This document shows positions 44,883 to 56,674 of a stretch of 64,000 bases of DNA, one piece after another. The notes under the pieces are model-generated. The model was not told the origin of the DNA, searched no databases, and worked only from the letters and a program-made list of their open reading frames with translations. The stretch comes from Shinisaurus crocodilurus (Eukaryota; Chordata; Lepidosauria; Squamata; Shinisauridae), in NCBI GenBank assembly GCA_021292165.1, contig CM037877.1, positions 110,483,858 through 110,547,857 on the forward strand, written 5' to 3'. A program made the position numbers and the translations under genes. Within the stretch, counting starts at the first letter, position 1. Each line of letters begins with the position of its first letter.

Positions 44883-45104
44883 CAGGCAGACCCCAGGTTA
44901 CGAACGAGATCTGTTCGTAAGTCTGTCTTTAAGTCGAATTTGTACGTAAGTCGGAACAGGTACATATGGTTCCACAGCTCTATGTCATTTACGTAGAAAA
45001 CAGCGTAAGATACGCCATTTACATAGAGTGTATCGTAGTAGTATACATTAAAAACAGCATTTACGCAAATTGTGGCCGTTTTTACTACATTATACTCGTG
45101 CCTG
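44883..45104 (+). mobile_element. Possible Tc1/mariner-like short element
   Basis: Begins CAGGCAGACCCCAGGTTACG, has internal phrases such as gttcgtaagtctgtctttaa and gtacgtaagtcgg, and may end at GTGCCTG. TA lies immediately outside both proposed ends. The ends match only over six bases, and no second copy occurs in the window, so borders and family are tentative. Confidence 0.45.
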
Positions 45105-45464
45105 TAATGGACCAAAAACAAAATGACTAGTAAATACAGTGTTTAATATCATTATGCACAACTATTTATGTGTGTAGGAAACAGTTGTCAGACATATACC
45201 AGTGTGTCACCCACTGCTGCAGCATCTAAGTACCACTCTGTGTTGAAGATATTTATCCTCACAGAACTTCCTTGAGGCAGAAGCTTATAATGGATAACTA
45301 ATTTATTACCTCAAAACACAGGGCTTAATTAAGACTGTATGTTGCAATTTGATTTCTATTTTGTGTTTATATATCCCAAAAGTTAAGAGGCTTCTGTGAA
45401 TTTCCTTCTCCCCCTCTGTTTTTCTCACTTCTTAGTTCACTGTCATTCATACAAAACCAGTGTG
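45105..45464. other. Non-coding, nothing recognised
   Basis: No supported feature. Confidence 0.5.
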
Positions 45465-45712
45465 CAGTAATACCTTGGATTGCAAGTAACTTGGTTTGAG
45501 AGCATTTTGCAAGACAAGCAATTTTTTAAATATTTATTTATTTATTTTTTACTTTATATACAAGCAACGTCTTGCAATACAAGTACTGTAGTATGGCTTA
45601 AGTTAAAAATCTCTACAAATTTTTTTGGGGGGATTTCGTTTTTATATAAGAGTGTTTTGGATTACAAGCACGTTTCCTGAACGAATTATGCTCTCAATCC
45701 AAGGCATGACTG
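45465..45712 (+). mobile_element. Mariner-type MITE, copy 4
   Basis: A 248-bp copy of the 11393 family. The right end is followed by TA, but the left flank is TG, presumably a mutated TA. Slightly more diverged than copies 1-3. Confidence 0.87.
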
Positions 45713-46199
45713 TACCTAGCTTCATAAACATATTGTAAATCCTATAAAAAAATAAGACTGCATAGGTTACTGGTGACTTTGCCAGATGTGCAAAGAGATG
45801 TTTTTATAGAAGCCTGGTTTCCAGGGGGAGGAATAAATTGTGAATGATGTACAGCCTTAGCTTAATTCCTTGGTTAAAGAGCATTAGAAAAGGGAAAGGA
45901 TATTTTGTGAACCAATCTGAGATTCAGGCTGAATTCAAGCATTCTATTGTTCACTTTGTATACTTAGTAGTATAGGTATCATTTCAGAATTTGAATATGT
46001 GGACTAGCAAACTTTTACATAATCATTGTGAAGTAGTTTCTCCACAATAGAAACAAAACTAGGATATGCTTATCACATTTTAGCTAGTGCCTATCAGCTG
46101 CTGCTTACGTATATGTAAATGTATCCTAAATGTGGTTATTTGAGATAGCAAATGATTTTGTAAACCTTTAGGATAGGCTACTGAAGATTATATTCCACC
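45713..46199. other. Non-coding, nothing recognised
   Basis: Includes the second occurrence of an unnamed short repeat near 46050 (tccacaatag, gctagtgcctatc). Nothing else. Confidence 0.5.
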
Positions 46200-46870
46200 T
46201 GAGCAAAATGTAATTGCTAATAAAAATAACCAAATCAATATAACAACAAACATAAGCAATACCAGAATAAAATAACGTAACAGTCAGGTAAGAGCAGATA
46301 AAAAGTTAAGACAATGGCAGCCAGTTAAAAACATATTAAGATTAAAATGCACATTAAAACACTGAGCAGCGGAACAAGGCAAATCAGCTCTATGGACCAA
46401 ACACCTGTTTAAATTAAAAGTTTTTTACATACCAGCAGAACATCATCAAGGGGGCTAGCTTTATTTCCTTCAGTAGGGCATTCTAAAGTCTGAGTGCAGT
46501 CACAGAAAAGGCCCTGCCACCAAATACACACCAGATTCTTGCTGAACAGAGATAGAGGCCTCTCTGGAAAATCTTAACACCCATGCAGGGCTTGTACAGG
46601 AGAAGGCAGTCCTTCAGGTAGCCTGGTCCTAAGCCATTTAGGGTTTTATAGGTCATAACCAGTACTTTGAATGGTACCTGGAAACACACTAGCAGCCAGT
46701 GTAGCTGTTGTAACCAAAGAGTCACATAGTAACTTGAACTGTTGCTGGTCAACAGCCTAGCTGCAACATTCTGAACCAGTTGAATTTTCTGGACAGACTT
46801 CAAGAGCAATCCCATGTAAAGTACATTGTAGTAATACAAATGGAATGTAACTAAGGCATGTGTAACCATA
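46200..46870 (-). mobile_element. L2-like LINE 3' end, minus strand
   Basis: The minus strand reads VTHALVTFHLYYYNVLYMGL, SVQKIQLVQNVAARLL, LHWLLVCFQVPFKVLVMTYK, TLNGLGPGYLKDCLLLYKP and GGRAFSVTALRL, one open frame with several substitutions. It is closest to the 8035 fragment (both have LGPGYLKD). The left part is 3' UTR, with no clear tail. Confidence 0.8.
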
Positions 46871-47300
46871 GCCAAATCAGACTCCTCTAGGAATGAGCAT
46901 GTACCATGGGTGATCTCCAGGGACACCCCTTCCACAGTGCATGGCTCTGAGGAAGGACCACCTCAGAGCCAGGCATTTGTGTTGTGCCAGCTACTTTTCT
47001 GACTGACATGACTCTTCAGAGAGCCTGCCCACCCACTAGCTCACTCTCACTGTGGTGGCAGTGGGAGGTGGGGACATGTGGCCACCGCAGGAACAACTAC
47101 AATTGGGGTGGAGGGGACATGGTGCCGGCAATGGGAGTGGTGTGTGTGTGTGTGTTGTCACCCACCTCAGGTGGCAGAAGAGCTTGTGCTGGCTCTAGGG
47201 GAGTGCAAGATGTATCCCAATTTTCCCAAACAAGATGTATCCCAATTTCTTCTTTGTGGTCTCTTTCAGGAAGCTTGTATAGCTAGACTAGAGTTTTGGC
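46871..47300. repeat. Foldback-type repeat, copy 1
   Basis: Contains ggacaccccttcca, catggctctgagg, agagccaggcatt and cttcagagagcctgcccacc, and further right ggtggcagaagagcttgt. The same phrases in the same order flank the SINEs at 49240-50150. The gcctggctctgag/gagccaggc pair forms an internal palindrome. Family unknown. A short GT run lies at about 47139-47155. Confidence 0.5.
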
Positions 47301-49239
47301 CGTCACCCCACTCCCACACCCCAGTTGCAAAGGCTAGAAATACATGCACACCAGCAGAGATCATGTCCAACAAGAGTCTGCATTGGAAATCTCTAATGTA
47401 TGGGTGTCAAGGCGAAACAGCCATCTTAAAAGTCTGTAATAGTCCGGAATGGAAGGCATTCTGGGCAGTCAAAGATGAAAGTACTCAGTTCATGGCAAAC
47501 AATAATCCATAGTCTATAAGAAGACCAGCATTATATTCCCAGCAGATTTTAACAATACAAGGTTCAACAAAGGTCCAGAGTGGATGACGCATCCATGGGA
47601 GAAAGCGTTTCAGTAGGTCAAATGATGGAAAGTCAAGGCTGAAAATATAACAGGCATTAAAGACAGAGCAGCAGAGAACCAGACATACCGGTAGTCCCAA
47701 ATTCCTTATGCAGCATCAATTGTCAGTTTGGAGTTTTCATGTGACAAGATTCTCTGGAAGCATGAACAGATCAGGCAGAAAGTGTTTGACAAAGAAAGAC
47801 TATTGCAGATGAGGAAGAAGAGTTCTAGGCAGTAAAAGATGTTGATGCCAACAAGGCTTCTTTGCCTGCTTATCAGCTTATAAACAGGGGAGTGGCTTCT
47901 AAGCTCATTAATAACTCTGAATATGACCCATAAACAATTAGTACATCACACCAGGGCTTTTCTGCTCTGCCCTCTGGGGCTGATGCTGTGAGCAGAGATA
48001 CACCCCTAAACAACTGTCTTCCCCTCGTGCTTGGTTCCCATGAAAGATTTCTCAGGTAATAAATCAGACCCCAGCTCAAGGCTGGAGTCTGCAGCTGCTC
48101 TGAGAAGGCATCTCACTCTTCTGAAGTTCACCCCTCCTTTCTCCAGTAATTAGCTGAGAAGTTGGGCAAAGAAGGCTCCCGTAGCTGCTAACTTTCCATG
48201 GCTCTGATGGATCTTACAGCAGACTTTGGTTCAGAGGTGACAGGGCTTAATGGGATGGGACAAGTCCCAACAGATATCTCTTCTGCCAGAGTCGTCTACA
48301 CCCCAACATTGCTTTAGTACAAGCCTCAAATGTTAATAGACTTTTTTCACAAGATATCAATAACAATATTCCCAATTTGTAGATCCTTCAACCATGTAAT
48401 TTTAGTGATGTATGGTTATAGGTGTATTCCATTATGTGCAAAGAGAGACAGTATTTCAGGATCAAAAAAGCAATCAATATGTTAGTGTATAGAGTCTATT
48501 TTTCAATACTAGTTAAATGAAAGATGATTTATAAATCCTTCCTTCCATTAATAGAAATGAAAACAATAACAGCAAAGCATCAGCAGTCATTTATGAACCT
48601 TAAAAGGTCCGAAGATATATATGGCTAATAGCCTTTTTTTTTTTTTTTTTTTAGCTACCGGTATGTCTGATTTCAGAATAAAGTATAAACCATGCTATAG
48701 AAAGAAAATCTGGGTGGTCTGGGAGCTGTTTGCTATCATTGAGATATGGAACATAACTGCCATGTATTAGGAAATAACTTGTGTTACATTATATTAGAAA
48801 AAATAATCTTCAAAGTAGGTTGAAGGTCATTTTCAAACAAAAATGTTTGAAACCTTAATTTAGGTTTTTCAATAGCCATTTGCCTGGTCATCCGTGCCAA
48901 GTAAGAACCTTTATTTATTTTTTTCTTTTTGGCCACAAATAACTAGCTTATGCAAGAGTGGCAGCTGTGTTAGTTAAAATAATTGTGGGCTGGTAACTTT
49001 TTTGAACTTATTTCTCTTGCTGGTGACTTCAAAATATAAATTTTCCTTCTACCTAAAAACACACACACTTTGGTTTTTAGACTTTATACATCTGTATATT
49101 TTCCAGTGTATCTGAGGCACAGTTTTTGTTTTATTTTGACACTGTCTCTAGAAGCTCATTTTTAGGTGCCGTTCCAAACAAACAAACAAACAAACGGACA
49201 AGTATTTTTCAACTGACTATCAAGGTAGTTGAATATGTA
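47301..49239. other. Non-coding with a poly-T tract
   Basis: A T run of about 18 bp lies near 48636-48653. No exon, RNA gene or named repeat. Confidence 0.55.
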
Positions 49240-49556
49240 GGTTAAATGCAGTACTTGGCACAGTGTAGCACAGGCAGCAGAGCAGGAGGAGCGGCAAATT
49301 GCGCCAGGAGGACCTGCTGCAGCTGCACTCCCTCCCTTTGCTGCTGCTGCCACCACTGCCATTTCTCCCCCCAACCCCATTACTGCTGCCACCTGCTCTG
49401 TGGTCCTCTCAGAGCAAGCTGGCAGGCAGCTTTCTGAAGAGCCATATCAGTCATGCCCAAATGCCTGGCTCTGAGAGATCCTTCCTCTGAGTCAGGCATT
49501 GTGGAAGGAGGGGTGTCCTTGGAGGCAATCTAAAGGGACACCCCATCCCATGATGC

Positions 49557-49673
49557 CTGGCTCTGAGGCATAGTGGTGAGAGTGTTGGACTGGGACTCGG
49601 GAGATCCGGGTTCTAGTCCCCGCTTGGCCATGAAACTCACTGGGTGACTTTGGACCAATCACTTAGCCATATA
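49557..49673 (+). mobile_element. tRNA-derived SINE, 5' half only
   Basis: Starts ggcatagtggtgagagtg with part of the A box, has the B box GGTTCTAGTCC near 49609-49619, and runs through actcactgggtgactttgg to aatcacttagcc. There it stops, and 5S-SINE sequence begins within about ten bases. The 3' half seen at 50396-50641 is missing. Confidence 0.85.
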
Positions 49674-49842
49674 ACTGTGGCTTACGCTGGCTCAGCTTGT
49701 CTGAGCGTGGAAAGCTAAGCAGGGTCAAGCCTGGTTATTATTTGGATGGGAGACTCCTCCTCTAGTTTCCTGCATTGAGCAGGGGGTTGGACTCAATAGC
49801 CTTGTAGGCTCCTTCCAACTCTATGATCTATGAAATCTATGA
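49674..49842 (+). mobile_element. 5S rRNA-derived SINE with CR1-like tail, copy C
   Basis: Plus-strand copy: gtggcttacgctggctcagc, AAAGCTAAGCAGGGTC, CCTGGTTATTATTTGGATGG, then tttcctgcattgagcagg and ccttccaactctatgatcta. It directly follows a truncated tRNA-SINE, so the two may have inserted as one chimera. Confidence 0.87.
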
Positions 49843-50150
49843 GCCAGGCATTAGGGCATGGCTACCTCTCTGAAGAGCTGCACTGCCTGCTTTTCCAGCT
49901 GACACAGCTCTTCAGAGAGCTTGACCACCCTGCAGAGCAGGCAACGGTAGTGGCAGCAATGTGGTAGGTAGGTAGGGTGGGTGGATAAACGGGGCTAGGA
50001 GACAGACAGACATGGAGGGTGGGGGTAAGGAAGACAGATGCAGGGGTGGGGAGGAAGGGGTGGCAGCAGTGGTGACCACCGGCAGCATCGTGCTTTCCTG
50101 CCTCAGGTGGTGGGAGAGTTTGTACCAGTGCTGGGAGTGTGAACCCCAAA

Positions 50151-50395
50151 TCTTGTTAGTAGATAAGCAGAGCATACAAAGTAAGTTTCCACAAGTAATA
50201 AGTTTTACAAATTACACAAGCCTTATATTTTAAACTTGTTTCGTGTTACCAGTGTCTTTAATGGAATGGAAAAGGTGCTGAATAGAATCCTTGTCACACC
50301 TATAGCAAACAAAACTAGCTTAAAAGTCAGAAAATGTTAAGTGTTGCTTAGCAGGTAAATAAGTATAAACTTTGCTGGCCAACCAGCCAATATGG
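50151..50395. other. Non-coding, nothing recognised
   Basis: No supported feature. Confidence 0.5.
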
Positions 50396-50641
50396 CAAGA
50401 GCCAGTGTGGCATAGTAGTGAGAGTGTTGGAGTGGGACTCGGGAGATCCAGGTTCTAGTCCCCGCTTGGCCATGAAACTCACTGGGTGACTTTGGGCCAA
50501 TCACTGACTCTCAGCCTAACCTACCTCACAGGGTTGTTGTGAGGATAAAATGGAGAGGAGGATGAGGATTATGTAAGCCGCCTTGGGTTCCTTGCAGGAA
50601 GAAAGGCGTGGTATAAATAAAATAAATAAATAAATAAATAA
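50396..50641 (+). mobile_element. tRNA-derived SINE, full length
   Basis: The A box TGGCATAGTAG (50408-50418) and B box GGTTCTAGTCC (50451-50461) both fit RNA polymerase III consensus. The body includes ctgactctcagcctaaccta, cagggttgttgtgaggataa and gtaagccgccttgggttcc, and it ends ggcgtggtataaataaa with an (AAAT)n tail. The last 50 bases resemble the tail of the L2-like LINE at 8559-8612, the likely source of its transposition enzymes. Confidence 0.92.
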
Positions 50642-50962
50642 TATTTCTGTCCAGAATTGTACAGGGACAATAACATTAATAATGGATCATGGCTTACACA
50701 TCTCCCAAGCTACAAGAGAATAACTGTTCCTCATAAGGAATGTTACTTTAGTTCCCACATTTAATTGCTTTGTCCATTGTGTGAGAGAGAAGAGCATGAA
50801 ATGCTGTTCCGAGATTTAAAGATTTTAGTATTTAGATCTGAAAGATAGTTTGGTTGATTATGTAACTGACTTATAAGGAAATAAAAAGGCATGATGCTGG
50901 AAACTCATTATATCTTCTTGCTTGTTGATATCTGACAACTCTATGAACACTTAGTTTAATCC
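50642..50962. other. Non-coding, nothing recognised
   Basis: No supported feature. Confidence 0.5.
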
Positions 50963-51101
50963 AGCCTTCCACAACTTGGTGTCCTCTAGATGTGTTGGAC
51001 TGCAATTCTCATCATCCCCAGACACCTTGGCCAGTGTTGAGGATCATAGGAGTTATAGTTTTAACACATTTGAAGGGCACCAGGTTGGGGAAGCCTTGTC
51101 T
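50963..51101. mobile_element. Palindromic MITE
   Basis: The left half ttccacaacttggtgtcctc, gttggactgcaattctcatc pairs with ggagttatagttttaacaca and gggcaccaggttgggga. This is a common reptile foldback design, also at 54226, 56675 and 57548 with variant ends. Likely hAT-derived; the superfamily is inference. Confidence 0.7.
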
Positions 51102-51267
51102 AATCCATCAGACCTCTTCTTATATCCTTAACTTATGGCAAAATCATTTTTGCCATAAGGCAAAGCTATTTCAAGCTCTTTCTTTTTATTATTGGTGAAA
51201 TTTGGCATGAAAAGATTCTTTTCTGTCTTCATCAGCTTTGGCTTCTCGTTCCTTGCTTGAAGTAGTA

Positions 51268-51515
51268 CAGTCATGACTTGGATTGAGAGCATAATTTGTT
51301 CCAGAAACGTGCTTGTAATCCAAAACACTCTTATATCAAAACGAAATCCCCCCAAAAAAATTTGTACAGAGATTTTTAATTTAAGCCGTACTACAGTACT
51401 TGTATTGCAAGACGTCGCTTGTATATCAAGTAAAAAAAAATATTAAATATTTAAAATTTTGCTTGTCTTGCAAAATGCTCTCAAACCAAGTTACTTGCAA
51501 TCCAAGGTATTACTG
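51268..51515 (-). mobile_element. Mariner-type MITE, copy 5
   Basis: A 248-bp reverse-orientation copy of the 11393 family. It starts CAGTCATGACTTGG and ends GGTATTACTG, with TA on both sides (51266-51267, 51516-51517). Confidence 0.88.
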
Positions 51516-51517
51516 TA

Positions 51518-53507
51518 CTTCTCCTTCTATGGCATTACAATTATACTGCTATAGCAACCAACATGAAGTAGCCTGTGCTTGATTATGGTTTTGTATTGAG
51601 TGAAACCCACTTCAGCTGCTTAAATTTTAAGTAATTGCCATTTCTTTAGCCTAGATAATGCATGGATAGTTGAACAAATATTCAGATGAATACCAGACAC
51701 TCTTGATATACCAGCTGCCCACAGTATACTAAGGCTAATATGCTGTTAATATGACTTTCTCAGCTTTTGGCCCTCCACAATAATCGGTAACGGTGTTGCC
51801 AGTCAGGCCATGATTGCACCAGAGCAAATACGGGCAATGGACCCCTACAGTTTGCATTGTCCCCTGTACTTCTCTGGCAGATGATGACAATGTGAATGCT
51901 TAGTTGTATTAAAAATACAATCAATGCAAATTAATCTGATCAAATATTCAGGAAATTCAGGAAAAGATCACATGCCCCACAAACAGCTTTCCTAGAAAAA
52001 TGGTGGTGACTTTACATGAGGCATCAGTAGATATTTAAACATACTGAGGAGGGGGAACATAAAAGAATATAGCAATATCTGCATAGTAGAGGGCTTTGTG
52101 GGTTACATTTATATACTTTATGATAGATGGTGCCCTTTTCTCATGCAAAGGAAAGATAGATAATCAGTGCTAACGAAGAAGTAAGAATGTAATAGGGATG
52201 CTTACATGACTATGGCTAAGGTGTCTGACAGCTCCTGTGCATCTGCAACCATATAGTACCATCACCATTAATTGAAGGACTTGTAGTGCAGTAATGTTGA
52301 TTTGGTGGCTATTAGAAGACTTTTGGAATCAAATAACTTCTACTGGATCTGCTTACTATGTTGTTACGGGAAGCGTAGCAACCTTTTTTGTTGCACAACC
52401 TTTTTCTGACTTAAAGAAGAGGAGATTCTCAATTCAAAACCTAGCTAATAAAATCTGTAATCTGGACCAGTTTACAGCCTGAATGTCCAGTAAGACTAAA
52501 ACAACTCCAGTCCAAACTAATATATTAGAATCCAGAGATTATTGATTTGGTTGGGAATTTGCTTCCAGTGTATAAACTAGAGTCGTACTGAAGAAGCTTG
52601 ACATTCAGAGAGTGCACTGGTCTGTGTTACAGCTCCATCCCTGTTATCCCCCCCCCCCCCGTGACACATTGCATATGTTCTGTTCTGTGCACCACCACTG
52701 GTTCTTTTAACCTCTCTCTCTGATAGCCATCCCTCTGTTTTTCTCTATGTTATATAGCTCATGTGCTCTCTTTGTCCATGCACTACAGGTCTCTATGCAC
52801 TCCCATCTATTAACCCCATGTTTTTCATCGCCTCACAGCTTTTCTGTACACCTTTTCTCAGTTTCCCCTCCTTCAGCCCCATATTTTGCTCTGTTTCTGT
52901 CCCTCCCCAATATCTGTTCCTCCCTGCTGCGTTTGGGAGCAACAGCACACAAAGATTTCATCCCCCCAGAAATTTGCACAGAATTTACACACTGATACTA
53001 TCCGAGGCACAGGTAGAAATACAGTGTGGCTAGTTGGAAAAAAATTGTACCTCTGTCTAAGAAGAAGCAGAGCAATGCAACCATTGTGATGCAGGAATTC
53101 TCTTATCCCCACTTTTGATGGGCTTGGAAGGGCCTTGGCTGTTACCACAAAGAGGTCAGAAAAGACTGCAGACAGCAGGTACTGGAATTCTTCCAGAAAG
53201 CTGCCTATGAACCTTATGTTGTACACTCCTGTTTTAAGATATCCCATCTCACGTCTACATGAATAGCAGATCATGTGGTTAAACTGTTCCTGGAATGTAC
53301 TACTTCAGATTGTGGGCTAGGCAACCGCAATATTGAATGCTTCTTTTTATTTAAATAAAACTCACTGTGTATAGAAAACTAGTATAGCCTTCTTCTTAAA
53401 ATGTTTATTTTCAAGTATAAGGAGCCATTCCCCCCCCCTTTCCTCATGGGGGGCCATTCAAATATGGGATTCCACCATTCACACTTTGTAATAGTACATT
53501 CCCGGAA
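51518..53507. other. Non-coding, nothing recognised
   Basis: About 2 kb without a supported exon. A C run lies at about 52649-52661. Open frames near 52750-53270 on both strands have no domain signature. Confidence 0.55.
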
Positions 53508-53709
53508 CAGTGAGATCCGGGTTCTAGTCCCTGCTCAGCCATGAAACTCACTGGGTGACTTTGGGCCAGTCACTGACTCTCAGCCTAACCTACCTCACAG
53601 GGTTGTTGTGAGGATAAAATGGAGAGGAGGAGGATTATGTAAGCCGCCTTGGGTTCCTTGCAGGAAAAAAGGCGGGGTATAAATATAATAAATAAATAAA
53701 TAAATAAAC
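53508..53709 (+). mobile_element. tRNA-derived SINE, 5' truncated
   Basis: Begins within the tRNA part just before the B box GGTTCTAGTCC (53520-53530) and then follows the 50396 copy closely to ggcggggtataaatata and an (AAAT)n tail. Confidence 0.9.
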
Positions 53710-54225
53710 TGTTGATACAGCAGATTGGTCCTCATTTATCCAAGTATGAATGCTGAAATCACTAGTCAGTGCTACAGTACATAACTTCTTACTTAAATAT
53801 TGAGTCAGCTATGACTCATCCTGGTAGTAGGGCCAGCGCATATGAGACAAATGTTCACTTTTCATAAAGAGCAGAACAAACTTCCCCTCTTTTCACTTGT
53901 TACCAATTTACTTTGGGAGATAAAACAGACAACTCAGTTGCAAAATAAGCTCAAATGATTTCATCCTACTTGGTTTCAATGCGCAACCAGCAAGGTTAAT
54001 TGTCCTACCATGTAAATCGGAGGGAATACCTTTAATAATTTGTACTGAACACCACTCCCCTATTTGTCCTCCCTCCGAAACCTACAACCTGTCATTTAAT
54101 TTTAATTTTAAAGCACAATCAGTGCACAAATATCACTGAGGTCATCAGATAAGGCACTCCTGGTGGTTCTGCATGGACCTGTAGTCCATTTGGAGTCCAC
54201 TCAGAGTAGATCCTTTAGTGGAGGG
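53710..54225. other. Non-coding, nothing recognised
   Basis: No supported feature. Confidence 0.5.
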
Positions 54226-54300
54226 CTCTCCAACCTTGGGTCCCCAGATGTTGCTGGACTACAGCTCCCAGCATCCCCAGCCAGCATGGCTAATGGCTAA
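54226..54300. mobile_element. Half of a MITE
   Basis: Reads ctctccaaccttgggtcccc, agatgttgctggactacagc and tcccagcatccccagccagc, the same left half as the element at 56675. It stops before the complementary half. Confidence 0.65.
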
Positions 54301-54745
54301 TTTCCTCCTCTCTATGAAATTCCCTGCCTGCTGATGTCAGGCAGGCACCAACATAGTTTTGTTTTTGGTGCCTGCTAAGGACATTTTTATTTAAACAAAC
54401 CTTCCCTGACTAACCAGCCATGGTTTTATTGACACAATATGGTTTTAAAGGTTTTAGTTCTGTATTTTTGTTATTATTATAATAATATTTATTTACGGTC
54501 TACCAACCATACCAATATATATATATACAATACAGACAAGATATACCAGCTCTCAGTTGTACACTCAGAATAAAACATACGTACAATAAAACAGAATCAT
54601 GCAAGCATAGAAGGCCTAGTATTTTTGTTGTTGTTGTTGTTGTTGTTTCCCTTTTATTGTTCACCGCTTGGATATTTTCTTGATGTAGAGTGGAATATAC
54701 ATTGTGTTAATACGTAAATAATAATAAAATAAATTAATTAAGAGG
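54301..54745 (+). mobile_element. L2-like LINE 3' end with an AT-rich insertion
   Basis: Starts with a degenerate ORF2 end (phrases equivalent to LYEIPC and SGRHQHSFVFGAC, then FYLNKP). It ends ttcaccgcttggatattt and acgtaaataataataaaata. Between 54478 and about 54610 it is interrupted by AT-rich DNA with no known family. A (GTT)n run lies at about 54625-54648. Confidence 0.6.
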
Positions 54746-56674
54746 GTGTTCAAGGACATGTATGAAATATCAAAGGGGTTTTGAAAAATCTGTTAAGATG
54801 AAATATCACGGGGAAAGTGTCAATTGAGAGTAACAGCCAGCGCAAAGGTCAGCCTATTCCCCATTACTTTTTCACACACACAAAAAGAAAATAATGTTGT
54901 AATGGAACTAGGAAATTTGTTCTTTGTTTGCTAATGAATAAATGGGGAATATACAGCTTTGGAGAGTAAACTATTTCTCTGTGAGGTTTTGTTACATAGC
55001 ACAAATTATCTCTATGGCAGGTTTTGTGCTTTATTTTTTTCAGATGATTCCAGACAAATGTGGCTCAAAAGCCTTGAGATCAGACATATGCTGTTTGACA
55101 TTCTCAGGGTAGGAGAAGCTGTCTATCTGCTCCTAAATACAGTTGGCTTTCTGAATTATGCATCAGGTTGTAATACAGGGACAGCACTTCATAGTTCCTA
55201 CTTGGGGGGTGATGATAGGAAGAAGGGGGAGATATGAGATATACTGCCACTTTTCATTTTTTATGTGCTAGCTGGGTTAAAAGCAACCCTTGAATTCTGT
55301 CACTTTTTTCCTGGGCCTGACTATTTAATCATCTGAGAGAATACCATCCTGAGTTTTGTGGTAAGATTTATTATGTCCCTAACTGTCAGCAAAGTGCTTC
55401 CTTCAACCGAGCATTGGGAAGTAGCCCAATTTAAAACACTAATGGGCTTCAGTCTGGGGGAAAAATAGCATTGGTGATTGAAATGTCACTGCAGAGCTAG
55501 CCCTTTGGGCTGCATGCTAAATGGTACTGAGATCCTGCAGAGATTGCTCTCCCCCCACCCCACCCCCATGTTTGTGAGACTGCTAGCTGTATCACCAAAA
55601 TGCATAATGGTAGAGAAGGTTTTATTTATCTTTGTTTTGAAATCAGCAGGGAAGATATTATGGCTGTTACCTTCATTTACAGATCTCTGTGCTCCTGAGG
55701 TAATTTTATTGTCATTATCAGTTTGTTTAGATTTATAGCTGGAAATATTTGTTAGTGTAAGTCAGAAAGACCTACCAAGTTTCTTAGTCCTAAAAAACAA
55801 ATCCTGCAAGATCACTGGGAACAGAATAAATGATGCAAAACTTTTGTGACACAAATTTCATCTAGCATAAGCAAAAGAAATTACAGTGTGTATGTGCTCT
55901 TCCCCAATTGCAAATTGGGGTAAAATTGAATGAGAATTGAAGTTCAAATTAGGAAATTCTTCAATAAGATGCTTAATAATGATAGGTCTGTTTACTTAGT
56001 TACATCTGGTACCCTATGAATTTTCATGGGGATGGGCTGTCAAGCACTGGAGTTCTATTTTGGCACTTTGTTGGGGATAGAAGCTTCAGGAGTATCTCAC
56101 TTTTGACTTAGTCCCCTTTTCCCTGCCCCTTTCTGTATAGGGCCAATGCAGGCTTAACAGTGGAGGTGCATCATGAATGCCTATCTACATTTTCCAGGGT
56201 GATTTGTTCACTGAGCCTGCGATGTCCACTTGATAGGCAATTAAATATCAAGGTTTGATCTTCTCAGTTTCTTGCGCAGTATCAGTATTCTTTGGTAAAA
56301 TAAACCAATTCTTCCCTCATCACAACTCAAACTAAGCTGATTTCATCAGCAGTATCAACTATCCATATTGCTCTCCATCATCTCAAGCTTTTACATTAAT
56401 ATAGGCTTAATCTTTTCCCCAGAAAAATCTTTACCAAAACTATTAATAAACTATTCATTTTCAATCCAATTTGAGGATCTTCTACCTTAGGTGTTTTGCG
56501 TGCCTCTCATAAATTCCTAAAAATATTGGTTGCTGCTGAACCAACACTTACAGTGGTGTTAGACTCCAGCAGAAGCACAAGCGGATAAGATGTCCCAGTT
56601 ATGCCGTTGCTGACATCTGTATATTTGCATCATCTGAGCTCCTGTCTCAGTACAGCAACTAATAGAATAGAGAA
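54746..56674. other. Non-coding, nothing recognised
   Basis: About 1.9 kb without a supported exon or named repeat. Short C-rich runs near 55551-55567. Confidence 0.55.

Larger units (their letters stand above)
49240..50150. repeat. Foldback-type repeat, copy 2, split by SINEs
   Basis: Phrases shared with 46871-47300: gcctggctctgag, gaggggtgtccttgg, gacaccccatccc, ctcttcagagagcttgacca and ctcaggtggtggga. The centre, between ccatgatgcctggctctgag and gagccaggcattagg, is occupied by the tRNA-SINE and 5S-SINE segments at 49557-49845. Left part includes CTG-rich tracts. Confidence 0.55.

Noticed and set aside
49262..49400. CTG/CAG-rich frames that might suggest a polyleucine or polyalanine protein
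   Set aside because: Simple-sequence composition inside an unnamed repeat; not a gene.
49681..49760. Possible genuine 5S rRNA gene
   Set aside because: Only the internal promoter half matches 5S; the 5' part is diverged, the 3' end is replaced by a CR1-like tail, and two other copies have the same build, so it is a SINE.
52873..53274. 133-codon minus-strand frame overlapping plus-strand frames
   Set aside because: Frames on both strands of the same C-rich segment, no domain, no conservation evidence.
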